From contig NZ_CAMPJO010000021.1 of NCBI RefSeq assembly GCF_946886895.1, positions 1 to 47,601 of the forward strand: a stretch of DNA of 47,601 nucleotides. The letters are read 5' to 3'. The stretch comes from an uncultured Marinobacter sp. (GTDB lineage: Bacteria > Pseudomonadota > Gammaproteobacteria > Pseudomonadales > Oleiphilaceae). The translations under genes and the position numbers were made by a program. Of the stretch, positions 29,853 to 38,653 are shown one piece after another (position 1 is the first letter of the stretch; each line of letters begins with the position of its first letter). Under the pieces are notes generated by a model that saw nothing but the letters and a program-made list of their open reading frames with translations, ran no database searches and had not been told where the DNA came from.

Positions 29853-29880
29853 AGCACGCGCCCCGGCTGGGGCGCGTGCT
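29853..29880. terminator. Strong GC hairpin between convergent genes
   Basis: AGCACGCGCCCC (29853-29864) and GGGGCGCGTGCT (29869-29880) pair perfectly over 12 bases with a GGCT loop. It lies right after the lipoprotein stop codon and before the end of the convergent DUF4382 gene. No T-run follows, so it may stop transcription with help or protect the 3' end. Confidence 0.55.
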
Positions 29881-29896
29881 CATGAAAACTCCGGTG

Positions 29897-30865
29897 TCAG
29901 GGCACCAGAGGAATCGGGTCTGCCACGGTGTCGGTATCCGCTACCACGGTCACGTTCTGGGTTCCCTGGAATTCCAGGGGGTCATCCAGTTCGTTGTCGT
30001 CCAGTTGGCAGCTGTAGCTGATGGTGTACTCGCCTTCCGGCAGGAACGCGGCCACATAACTGTACATCCCGTCGTTATCCTCGTCGGTTACCGGTACCGC
30101 CATCAATGGGCCACCGGTGTCTGTGGTGACATTAATGTCTGTCGGCGCTACATCTGCGCCCTGGTAGACATAGACCGAGCCGGCGTAGTCCTGAGCGCAG
30201 TCTGCCAGGCTGTCATCGTTCAGCCGGGTGGACTGGATCGTGAGGTAATCCACGTCACCGGTGATTGAGCCGACTTCCAGGTTATTGACCAGCCGCAGCG
30301 AGGGTTTCAGAAGGTAGTCCGCGAGGGAGTCCCCCTGAGGGTTTACCAGCGATTTTCGTACATCGAAATCAATGGTGAAGTCGGTGGCGGTGTCGGCGAC
30401 AACAACAAACTCCCCTTTGAGTTTCAGGCCACTCTGTTCGCCAGACGGTACCGCCAGTGTCTTCTGAATGCCGGGCTCGTTTTTGGTGATCACATAAGAG
30501 TCGGGGAGGGAGTCCTGATCGGTATCGGAGTCTTCGGTATTAATCTTCAGGCGTAACTCCGAATACTGCCCCGCAGGCACTTCCTCATCGGTGATCAAGG
30601 ATTCACTCAGCCCACCCTGAAGTTCGAGCAGGTTCCAGGACTTCGGTTCATCAAATGTGAACTCCACCCAGTCACCATCGACGGGCTTCAGCGAGATCCC
30701 GGTGAAAGAAATGGTCACATCGGTAAATTCCATCGCCGGTGCATCGGTGACACCGAAGGACACCGTGCCAGTGGAGCCAGTATTCATACTGTCACCATCA
30801 CCGCCACAGGCAGCAATACCTGCCGCCAGTGCAGACACGGTAAATAATTGGATGGAACGCTTCAT
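29897..30865 (-). CDS. DUF4382-type secreted lipoprotein
   Basis: 322 residues. Lipobox IAAC (Cys 20) after a typical signal sequence, then a short Gly/Asp/Ser linker and a DUF4382-like beta-rich domain (TGTVSFGVTDAPAMEFTDV; PAGQYSELRLKI). The C-terminal half resembles a carboxypeptidase-like beta sandwich (PLMAVPVTDEDNDGMYSYVA; LPEGEYTISYSC). It is acidic, as expected for an exported protein of a salt-adapted bacterium. A very strong Shine-Dalgarno sequence, AAGGAGG, precedes the ATG. Function is unknown. Confidence 0.85.
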   Translation of the reverse strand: MKRSIQLFTVSALAAGIAACGGDGDSMNTGSTGTVSFGVTDAPAMEFTDVTISFTGISLKPVDGDWVEFTFDEPKSWNLLELQGGLSESLITDEEVPAGQYSELRLKINTEDSDTDQDSLPDSYVITKNEPGIQKTLAVPSGEQSGLKLKGEFVVVADTATDFTIDFDVRKSLVNPQGDSLADYLLKPSLRLVNNLEVGSITGDVDYLTIQSTRLNDDSLADCAQDYAGSVYVYQGADVAPTDINVTTDTGGPLMAVPVTDEDNDGMYSYVAAFLPEGEYTISYSCQLDDNELDDPLEFQGTQNVTVVADTDTVADPIPLVP

Positions 30866-31086
30866 ATAAACCTCCTTGGTTTATGGTCTGGATCTGTAGC
30901 CGAGTTGATTGCTACCGGACAGAGGTAAAACGATGGGCTGGATGAGAGCGTTCCGTACATTTTGTTACCGAATTCTCATGTCCGGGCCATGATTCCGTTC
31001 CGGTGGGCGGCCGCGGCCAATGCAATGTCGGGCCACTCTGTTATAGACTGCATCGCTGCAGTTAACCCACGCAGGTAATCAAGGTT

Positions 31087-31674
31087 TTGGCACTTCTTCC
31101 TTTTAAACCCGCCCGGTCCAGGCGATTTGATGTTCTGGTGCAGCCGCATCTTGATGCGATGTACCGCTTTGCTTTCCGGCTGTGTGGTCAGCAGCAGGAC
31201 GCCGAGGATCTGGTGCAGGATGTGGTCGTCAAGCTGTATCCCCGGCTTGAGGAGCTGGAAAGCGTGGACCAGCTCCGGCCCTGGCTGAACCGGGTGTTGT
31301 ATCGCCAGTTTATCGATCAGGTGAGGCGCCGGAACCGGCAGGGAGATCGCCCGGTCAGTGAGCTGGTAGACGCAGACAGTCAGGCCGACTGGTTTGACAG
31401 CCTGGAGTCTGATACCACTGGCCCGGACGTGCACCTTGAACACAGCCGGCTTCGGCCGGCCCTGGACCGGGTGCTGGCCACGTTGTCCCCCGACCAGAGA
31501 ACGCTGCTGTTGCTGCACGACGTCGATGCCTGGCGGCAGGAAGACATTGCCGAGATTCTGGAGATCCCGTTGGGTACCGTCAAATCAAGGCTGCACCGGT
31601 GCCGGGCAGCGTTGCGAAAAAAATTGCAGCGGGAGCTGGAACCAGTATCCGACACCGGGCGTGTAAGGGAGTGA
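31087..31674 (+). CDS. ECF-family RNA polymerase sigma factor
   Basis: 195 residues with sigma region 2 (AMYRFAFRLCGQQQDAEDLV; LRPWLNRVLYRQFID) and region 4 (LSPDQRTLLLLHDVDAWRQE; IPLGTVKSRLHRCRAALRK). The start appears to be TTG 31087 with AAGG only three bases before it; a later start would remove part of region 2. It is followed after one base by an anti-sigma gene, so it is held inactive until a signal arrives. The stimulus is not evident from the sequence. Confidence 0.9.
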   Translation: MALLPFKPARSRRFDVLVQPHLDAMYRFAFRLCGQQQDAEDLVQDVVVKLYPRLEELESVDQLRPWLNRVLYRQFIDQVRRRNRQGDRPVSELVDADSQADWFDSLESDTTGPDVHLEHSRLRPALDRVLATLSPDQRTLLLLHDVDAWRQEDIAEILEIPLGTVKSRLHRCRAALRKKLQRELEPVSDTGRVRE

Positions 31675-31678
31675 GGTG

Positions 31679-32404
31679 ATGATTATGTCCTGTCGTGAAA
31701 TCAGGCTGAGCCTGCCGGCTTATCTCCACAATGAACTTCCGGATCCGCAACGTGCATCGGTTGGTCAGCACGTGGCGTCCTGTCCTGCCTGCCGGGCGGC
31801 ACTTGAGGCCGAGCGGGGACTGAATAACGCCCTGTCAGGGGCGGCGGCGATTCCCGAACCTTCCGGAGATTTTCACGACCGGGTGTTATCGGCTGCCCAT
31901 CGCTCTTCCAGTCGCCGCTCTGGTCATGGCAGGAGCCATGCCCTATTGGGTGGCGCGGTGGCGGCAGCACTGGCACTGGGCGTTGGCCTGGGTGTGATGT
32001 TGCAGTCAGGCAGCGGTGTTCCGGGGGCGCCCCCGGTGGCCGGGCCGGTCAGCAAGCCTGCGGCAGCGCCAGGGCTGGCCAGGGTTGCTCCGGTCAATAA
32101 AACCGTGAAACTGGCATTCCGGTCAGCGGAGGCACTGGACAATGTTACCCTGACACTGGAGTTGCCGCCTCACGTTGAGCTCGCGTCCTGGCCGGGCCGG
32201 CGTGAACTGAGCTGGCAGGTGAGTCTGGATGCGGGGGAGAATGTGCTGGCGTTACCATTGACGTTACTGTTTCCGGGCTCGGGTGAGCTGGTGGCAAGGC
32301 TGGAGTCCGGAGCACGTGAGAAAACCTTTCGGGCCCCGATTCCTGCCTACCCGGATACTCCGACAAATGCCCCGACTGTAAACCGGGAGGAGACTGGATC
32401 ATGA
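31679..32404 (+). CDS. Zinc-finger anti-sigma factor (transmembrane)
   Basis: About 241 residues. The N-terminal anti-sigma domain has the zinc motif HVASCPACRAAL (HxxxCxxC), one membrane span follows (~95-113), and the rest is a periplasmic domain rich in beta strands (VKLAFRSAEALDNVTLTLEL). GTG 31676, ATG 31679 and ATG 31685 are all possible starts; ATG 31679 has GGGAG seven bases before it. It pairs with the ECF sigma gene directly upstream and overlaps the next gene by ATGA. Confidence 0.88.
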   Translation: MIMSCREIRLSLPAYLHNELPDPQRASVGQHVASCPACRAALEAERGLNNALSGAAAIPEPSGDFHDRVLSAAHRSSSRRSGHGRSHALLGGAVAAALALGVGLGVMLQSGSGVPGAPPVAGPVSKPAAAPGLARVAPVNKTVKLAFRSAEALDNVTLTLELPPHVELASWPGRRELSWQVSLDAGENVLALPLTLLFPGSGELVARLESGAREKTFRAPIPAYPDTPTNAPTVNREETGS

Positions 32405-32757
32405 AATCGGATTTTTCTATGGTGCCAGCAGCAGCGACGCTGATCCTGGTGGCGAGTCTTGTGTCAACGCCGTTATCAGCGGCAGAGGACCTTGATGTGA
32501 CCATGCGCATGGTGGTTGATGACCTGGAATTAACGGACTCGGTTGTCCGGGAAATCCGGTTGCCGGAACAGCTGGCGGTTGATGCGCCTACCGGCCCGAC
32601 GGAGCGGAAAAACCCGATGGAAAATCCTGCCAGCGATGCCCGCGAACGGGGGCGGGAGTTTGGTCAGTCCATGGCCGAGCGGGCCCGTGAATCCCGCGAA
32701 GAACGGGGTAACCGGCCGGAACGCCCGGAGCTTCCCGAAGCCACCCGGTCGGATTAA
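32401..32757 (+). CDS. Small exported protein of the sigma/anti-sigma operon
   Basis: 118 residues with a signal peptide (cleavage near ...PLSAAEDLDV), a short conserved-looking segment (TDSVVREIRLPEQLAVD) and a highly charged C-terminal part rich in Arg, Glu and Pro. It is translationally coupled to the anti-sigma gene (ATGA). I do not recognise a family. Its place suggests a periplasmic part of the signalling system or a sensor of envelope state. Confidence 0.75.
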   Translation: MKSDFSMVPAAATLILVASLVSTPLSAAEDLDVTMRMVVDDLELTDSVVREIRLPEQLAVDAPTGPTERKNPMENPASDARERGREFGQSMAERARESREERGNRPERPELPEATRSD

Positions 32758-32846
32758 TGAGCCCGGTGACGATCCCGTAATCACGTGTTTACCCTCCTTC
32801 ATTGCTATACTCTCCGGCGTCATTGCCCGGTAGCGCCCGCCGTCTG

Positions 32847-32868
32847 AGCCCGCTCAACGGGCTATTTC
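32847..32868 (+). terminator. Weak terminator-like hairpin
   Basis: AGCCCG and CGGGCT pair around CTCAA, followed by ATTTCT. It lies between the small exported protein and the TPR/barrel gene and could partly separate them. Confidence 0.35.
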
Positions 32869-32895
32869 TGCACTGACGAATCCGGAGAGTGTTTC

Positions 32896-34224
32896 TTGCT
32901 GGTGTTTCGGCCTCTACTGTTTTTGACTCTGCTGCTCGCAGCGGGTGGTTTGCGCGCCGACGTAAACGACCCTGGTGCGGAGGCGTTCAACGCAGGTGTC
33001 CGTCTGTTCGAGTCCGGGCAATGGGCGGCCGCCAAGACGCATTTCGAGGCGGCAGTGGCTGAGGGCATGACGTCGGCGTCCCTGTTTTATAACCTCGGAG
33101 TGGTGTGTTATCGCCTGGGCGATTACGACTGCGCCGACCAGACATTCAGGAAGCTTGTGAATGGCACCAATAGTGCCCTGGCCAGCTATAACCTGGGGCT
33201 GACCGCCCTGGCTCGTGAACACCACGAAGCCGCCCGACACTGGTTTGCAAGATCGGCCGGGCCGGATTCGCCGGAAAAAATCCGGGCCCTGGCCCGGGTG
33301 CAGCTGGAGAAACTGAAGCCGCACCCGGCTGTCATTGCCGACGGCGCTTCCGCTGCCCGCACGGCCTACCTGGCGATCTCCGGCGGTTTCGATTCAAACA
33401 TAGCGGGCTTGCCGGAAACGGCGGTTTCCGCAGAGGGCGGGGTGTTCGCCGATGCGCTGGCGATGGGGGCCCTGCAGTGGCCTGTTCCAGCCGATGCCCA
33501 ATTGTCCCTGGAGGCGGCGGGGTACGCCCGGCACCACCCAACGGAGGAAGGCTTTGATACCCGGCTTGTACAGGGCCGGGTGGCGTGGTCTCAGGAACAG
33601 AAAAACCGAAAGCTGGGCGCCGCGTTGCTGTTAAGTCAATCCTGGTTTGATAATGACGCCCTGGAGCGACGGCTTGGCCTGGAGGGCATTTATCAATGGT
33701 ATCGGTGCAACGTAATCGGCCGCCCTGACCGCTGTGCCTTCACGCTTGCCGTCGCCAATGTGGATGGTGGAGAGGGCTTTGGCGCCTATGATGGCCAGTG
33801 GTATCGGTTACAACTGCGGGCGCTGAAGCGTGTTCAGAGCTGGCGCCTGGATCTTGAATATGAATGGGAAAGGAATGACCGTCGGGACCTGACATTGCCC
33901 GATCAGTTTGTCAGTGTGTCGCCCCGGCACCACACGGTTGATCTGGCTGCCCGCTATCCACTCTACCCGGATCTGGTCGTCGGCGCTTCAGGGGCGGTGC
34001 GCTACAGCCGGTATCCGGACCGGTATGTTCTGCTGGTCGACGGCCGGCAGGACATTCGTCGCCGGATGGATTACCGGTTCGAGGCGGGTCTGTTGACGGA
34101 ATATGACCTGGACGGGCACTGGCTGCTACGGGCGGAATGGACGGTGCGCGATAACCGTAGCAGGATTGACCGTTACGATTATCGACGCCACACCGTCATG
34201 GCAACGCTGGAAGCCGTTTTCTAG
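32896..34224 (+). CDS. Outer-membrane protein with N-terminal TPRs and C-terminal beta-barrel
   Basis: 442 residues. A signal peptide (to ~21) is followed by TPR repeats (EAFNAGVRLFESGQWAAAKT; ASLFYNLGVVCYRLGDYDCA; ALASYNLGLTALAREHHEA) and then ~290 residues of alternating aromatic strands ending in Phe (ATLEAVF), as in outer-membrane barrels. The layout is like Slam (DUF560) proteins, which move lipoproteins to the surface, but I cannot confirm the family. The start is TTG 32896, with GGAG eight bases before it. It follows the sigma/anti-sigma operon on the same strand. Confidence 0.78.
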   Translation: MLVFRPLLFLTLLLAAGGLRADVNDPGAEAFNAGVRLFESGQWAAAKTHFEAAVAEGMTSASLFYNLGVVCYRLGDYDCADQTFRKLVNGTNSALASYNLGLTALAREHHEAARHWFARSAGPDSPEKIRALARVQLEKLKPHPAVIADGASAARTAYLAISGGFDSNIAGLPETAVSAEGGVFADALAMGALQWPVPADAQLSLEAAGYARHHPTEEGFDTRLVQGRVAWSQEQKNRKLGAALLLSQSWFDNDALERRLGLEGIYQWYRCNVIGRPDRCAFTLAVANVDGGEGFGAYDGQWYRLQLRALKRVQSWRLDLEYEWERNDRRDLTLPDQFVSVSPRHHTVDLAARYPLYPDLVVGASGAVRYSRYPDRYVLLVDGRQDIRRRMDYRFEAGLLTEYDLDGHWLLRAEWTVRDNRSRIDRYDYRRHTVMATLEAVF

Positions 34225-34230
34225 CAGGAA

Positions 34231-35193
<963 letters not shown>

Positions 35194-35475
35194 CGGCTCA
35201 ACCTAACGGGGTTGCTCCAGAAACTACTGCTCGTACTGCGTCTGCCGTTGGGCGGACTGAGGGCTTCCGTGCACTGACTTGGATTTGTCGTTGTTAGATT
35301 GTGGCCGTCAGAGCATCTCCGGGGAGATACGGCCATAATTTGGCCATGGGTGGGCCTGAGTCAACGACAGACCGGGCCAATGTGAGGGATTTGCGGCCAA
35401 AGTGTGACGCGGGTCGCAGGGGTGGCCCCGCAAGACATGCCGTGGTCGCTTCATGCCTTGCGGGTGCCGGCACCA
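35194..35475. other. Non-coding gap between hemL and the lipase gene, rich in hairpins
   Basis: No credible gene is seen. It holds ATCTCC-GG-GGAGAT (35315-35328) flanked by GGCCGT (35303-35308) and ACGGCC (35329-35334), which together make a nested hairpin. Several GGCCA repeats follow (35331-35395). A longer inverted repeat, CCGCAAG/CTTGCGG, lies near 35428-35463. One of these probably ends the hemL transcript, though none has a clear T-run. The lipase promoter must also lie here. Confidence 0.4.
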
Positions 35476-36756
35476 TCAGAGCGTCGCCATGACCTTTCTG
35501 GCGGCCCGGGTTGTATCGGCAATATCGTCGTCTGACAGTGCCGCAGTCGTGAAGCCCGCTTCAAAGGCGGACGGCGCGAGATAGATGCCCTCTTTGAGCA
35601 TGCCCTGGAAGAATTGCTTGAAACGCTCGACGTTGCAGGCCATCACTTGATCAAACCGGGTTACTGCTGGCTCCTCCGTGAAGAAAAAGCCGAACATGGC
35701 GCCGGCACTCTGAACGGTTAACGGAATGCCGTGGGCGTCGGCGGCGTCCTTGAGTCCGTCTCGTACGGCGTTGGTCTTTGCGGTCAGGCGGTCATGGAAG
35801 CCCGGCTCGGAAATGGCATTCAGGGTGGTGAGTCCGGCGGTCATCGCCAGCGGGTTGCCACTCAGTGTGCCAGCCTGGTAGACCGGCCCCAGGGGCGATA
35901 TATGCTCCATGATGGCCCGCTTGCCACCAAAGGCGCCGACCGGCAGACCGCCGCCGATCACCTTGCCCAGGGCGGTCAGGTCCGGAGTCACGCCGTAGAA
36001 GCCCTGAGCCCCGCCCAGCGATACCCGGAAGCCGGTCATGACCTCATCAAAAATCAGCACCGTACCGTGCTCGTCGCAGACTTCCCTGAGCCCTTCGAGA
36101 AAACCCGGCACCGGGGGTATGCAGTTCATGTTGCCGGCCACTGGCTCAACAATGATGGCGGCAATCTGATCGCCCATCGTGCGGAAGGTTTCACGAACAC
36201 CGTCGATGTCGTTGTAATCCAGGGTCAGGGTGTGTTCGGCCAGACTGGCGGGGATGCCGGGCGAGTTGGGCACACCGAGCGTCAGCGCGCCAGAGCCGGC
36301 TTTCACCAGCAGTGAATCCACGTGACCGTGGTAGCAGCCCTCGAATTTGACGATTTTGTCCCGGCCGGTATAACCGCGGGCCAGGCGAACCGCGCTCATG
36401 GTTGCTTCCGTGCCAGAATTCACCATGCGTACCAGATCGATGGAGGGCACCAGTTCGCAGACCTTTTTGGCCATCTCGGTTTCGAGGGCCGTTGGCGCAC
36501 CATAGCCGATGCCGAGGTCGACTTGCGCGTGCAGGGCGTCCTTGATGCGGGGGTCGGAGTGGCCAAGAATCATGGGGCCCCAGGAGCCGATGTAGTCAAT
36601 GTACCGGCGGTCATCCTCGTCGTAAAGATATGCGCCTTTGGCGTGCTTGAAGAAGATTGGTGTGCCACCAACGCCCCGGAACGCCCGAACCGGTGAATTT
36701 ACGCCGCCCGGGATATACCGTTGCGCCTGTTCGAACAGGGTTTCGGAGTGCGTCAT
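35476..36756 (-). CDS. hemL: Glutamate-1-semialdehyde 2,1-aminomutase HemL
   Basis: A PLP enzyme that makes 5-aminolevulinate, the first heme precursor in the C5 pathway. 426 residues with [15 protein letters not shown] at the N-terminus, [17 protein letters not shown], the Asp motif [11 protein letters not shown] and the PLP-binding Lys in [12 protein letters not shown] near residue 264. AGGAG before ATG 36756 overlaps the end of thiE, so the gene is the last of the hemJ-thiD-thiE-hemL run. A late heme step (hemJ) is encoded in the same run. Confidence 0.97.
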   Translation of the reverse strand: MTHSETLFEQAQRYIPGGVNSPVRAFRGVGGTPIFFKHAKGAYLYDEDDRRYIDYIGSWGPMILGHSDPRIKDALHAQVDLGIGYGAPTALETEMAKKVCELVPSIDLVRMVNSGTEATMSAVRLARGYTGRDKIVKFEGCYHGHVDSLLVKAGSGALTLGVPNSPGIPASLAEHTLTLDYNDIDGVRETFRTMGDQIAAIIVEPVAGNMNCIPPVPGFLEGLREVCDEHGTVLIFDEVMTGFRVSLGGAQGFYGVTPDLTALGKVIGGGLPVGAFGGKRAIMEHISPLGPVYQAGTLSGNPLAMTAGLTTLNAISEPGFHDRLTAKTNAVRDGLKDAADAHGIPLTVQSAGAMFGFFFTEEPAVTRFDQVMACNVERFKQFFQGMLKEGIYLAPSAFEAGFTTAALSDDDIADTTRAARKVMATL

Positions 36757-36771
36757 GTGTCTGGGCTCCTG

Positions 36772-37431
36772 TTATCTGGATGATTCGAAAAGTGGGTGGT
36801 GACTGGCGAAGAGTCGTTGAAATGCGTTTGCGCGCGCCTCTATCTGTGCCGGAGTACCTTCAAACAGGCCACCGATCACGGCGAGCATGTCGGCACCGGC
36901 CCGGATCAGGGCGCCGCCGTTGTCAAGCGTAATACCGCCAATCGCGGTCAGTGGATAGCCCCATGGCTTCGCCTGGGCAAGCACGTCAGGACTGGCCAGC
37001 GGCGCACCGGGTTTGGTTGTGGACGCGTGAAAGCGACCGAACGCCAGGTAGTCGGCCCCGCCGCGCATGGCGGCTTCGGCCAACGCCAGGTCGGCATGGC
37101 AGGTGATTCCGATGATCGCCTGTTCGCCGAGCAATTGCCGCGCGGTGCTGAGAGTCGCATCTGTCTGGCCGAGGTGGACACCGGCCGCGCCTACTCTTCG
37201 TGCCAGCTCCGGGTCGTCATTGATCAGTAAGGGCACACCGGCATTGTGGCAGAGGGCCTGGAGATCCCGGGCCTGAGCCAGCCGCTCGGTGCTGGTTGCC
37301 GCTTTCTCGCGGTATTGTACCATTACAGCCCCCCCGCGCAGAGCAGCCTCTATCGCCTCGACCAGAGTCGAAGGCGGTGTCAGCCGGCTGTCGGTGATGG
37401 CGTACAGTCCCGGACGCAGGCCCTTGCTCAT
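36772..37431 (-). CDS. thiE: Thiamine-phosphate synthase ThiE
   Basis: Couples hydroxymethylpyrimidine pyrophosphate to thiazole phosphate. A TIM-barrel of 219 residues with YAITDSRLTPP, VQYREKAA, LLINDDPELARRVGAAGVHL, GITCHADLAL, DYLAFGRFHASTTKP and AIGGITLDN. The start ATG 37431 overlaps the thiD stop (ATGA), so a longer open frame to 37719 is rejected. It works directly after ThiD in the pathway. Confidence 0.96.
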   Translation of the reverse strand: MSKGLRPGLYAITDSRLTPPSTLVEAIEAALRGGAVMVQYREKAATSTERLAQARDLQALCHNAGVPLLINDDPELARRVGAAGVHLGQTDATLSTARQLLGEQAIIGITCHADLALAEAAMRGGADYLAFGRFHASTTKPGAPLASPDVLAQAKPWGYPLTAIGGITLDNGGALIRAGADMLAVIGGLFEGTPAQIEARANAFQRLFASHHPLFESSR

Positions 37432-38216
37432 GAGCGCCACGCAATGCCTCGATCGGGTACTGGCTGGCCTTTGCCGACCTCCAGAGCGCTCAGAATAGCC
37501 CGCTGCACATAGTTCTGGGCCTGGGCGATGGCGGCGCGAGCCGAGAGACCAGCGGCACGGCCAGCTGAGATAGCCGCCGCCAGGGTGCACCCGGTGCCGT
37601 GATATTCCCCGCCGACCCGTTCTATTTCCCAGTGCTGGGGCGTCGAGGCCTGGCTGTAGAGCGTGTTGATGATCCGGTCGCCGGTGCCGTGGCCACCGGT
37701 GGCAAGAACCGATCGGCAACCACTAGCGAGCAGGTGATCCGCGGCGATATCCGGGTCGTCGCTGTTGCCCAGCAACGCCAGTTCTACACCGTTGGGTGTG
37801 ATCATTTCGGCCAGGGGAAACAGCTGGGTTTTCATGGCGTCAATCAGGTGGTCATCGGCCAGATCACCACCGCCAGCGGCCTTGATCACCGGGTCGGTAA
37901 TGACGGGGATGCCCCGGTGCCTGTTCAGGAACTCCACCAGGACTTCCACCACCGCCGCGTTGCCAAGGGCGCCGGTCTTGATGGCGTGGATAGGCGTGTC
38001 GTCCGCCAGGCACTCCAGCTGTCGTCGGATCAGGCCGGCATCAACTGCCTCGGCACCGTAAACGTTGCGGGTATCCTGCACGGTCAGGCACGTGAGCACG
38101 GGCAGGGGATGGCAGCCCAGTGACGTGATGGCCTGAATGTCGGCTTGTATGCCGGCACCACCGGATGGATCAAGGCCCGACAGAATCAGGACCTGAGGGC
38201 GGGTATGGCGTTTGAT
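37428..38216 (-). CDS. thiD: Hydroxymethylpyrimidine/phosphomethylpyrimidine kinase ThiD, probable AUC start
   Basis: Phosphorylates HMP and HMP-P for thiamin synthesis. The ribokinase-fold motifs are complete: LILSGLDPSGGAGIQADIQ, TVQDTRNVYG, ITPNGVELALLG and YHGTGCTLAAAIS. The reading frame carries on 5' of the first GTG (38099), and that region encodes the essential substrate-binding N-terminus. No ATG, GTG or TTG lies in frame before it. AAGGAG (38224-38229) is seven bases from ATC 38216, followed by AAACGC; with ATG this would read MKRHTRPQVLILSG. I therefore start it at ATC, giving 262 residues. A sequence error or a point mutation is the alternative. Confidence 0.88.
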   Translation of the reverse strand: MKRHTRPQVLILSGLDPSGGAGIQADIQAITSLGCHPLPVLTCLTVQDTRNVYGAEAVDAGLIRRQLECLADDTPIHAIKTGALGNAAVVEVLVEFLNRHRGIPVITDPVIKAAGGGDLADDHLIDAMKTQLFPLAEMITPNGVELALLGNSDDPDIAADHLLASGCRSVLATGGHGTGDRIINTLYSQASTPQHWEIERVGGEYHGTGCTLAAAISAGRAAGLSARAAIAQAQNYVQRAILSALEVGKGQPVPDRGIAWRS

Positions 38217-38227
38217 GGCGCAACTCC

Positions 38228-38650
38228 TTAAAACGGTTTGACAACAGCGAGAATGACGACGGCGAACAGTACGAAAACCGGCAGTTCGTTAAACCAGCGA
38301 TAAAACACGTGACTGCGGGTATTCTGGTCGTTGCGAAACACTTTGACCAGGTGCCCGCAGTAGAAGTGGTAGGCGATTAGCAGAGCAACCAGCACCAGTT
38401 TGGCGTGCAGCCAACCCTGGCTGAAATAACCTTCTGCATTGTAACTGATCAGCCACCCCCCGAAGACGAGCGTCGCAATCATCGACGGCGTGGTGATGCC
38501 CCGGTACAGCTTGCGCTCCATGATTTTGAACCGTGCCCGCCCGGGTTCGTCACTGCAGGCGGCGTGGTAGACAAACAGCCGGGGCAGGTAAAAAATACCG
38601 GCGAACCAGCACACCATTGAAATGATATGGAAGGCCTTTATCCACAACAT
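38228..38650 (-). CDS. hemJ: Protoporphyrinogen IX oxidase HemJ
   Basis: A 140-residue membrane protein of the HemJ family, which oxidises protoporphyrinogen IX in heme synthesis in bacteria lacking HemG/HemY. It has four hydrophobic segments and the conserved N-terminal pattern KAFHIISMVCWFAGIFYLPR, then LYRGITTPSM, GWLHAKLVLV and FYRWFNELPV. It lies three bases after the CLC gene and 11 bases before thiD. Confidence 0.92.
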   Translation of the reverse strand: MLWIKAFHIISMVCWFAGIFYLPRLFVYHAACSDEPGRARFKIMERKLYRGITTPSMIATLVFGGWLISYNAEGYFSQGWLHAKLVLVALLIAYHFYCGHLVKVFRNDQNTRSHVFYRWFNELPVFVLFAVVILAVVKPF

Positions 38651-38653
38651 GCA

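Noticed and set aside
29853..29880. Classical rho-independent terminator
   Set aside because: The stem is strong but no T-run follows on either strand, so it is listed only as a hairpin with low confidence.
30963..30968. A CbrB-type TGTTAC half-site upstream of the ECF sigma gene
   Set aside because: A single copy without a partner and with no sigma-54 promoter nearby; likely chance.
38217..38227. TPP riboswitch before thiD
   Set aside because: Only 11 bases separate hemJ and thiD, so there is no room for one.
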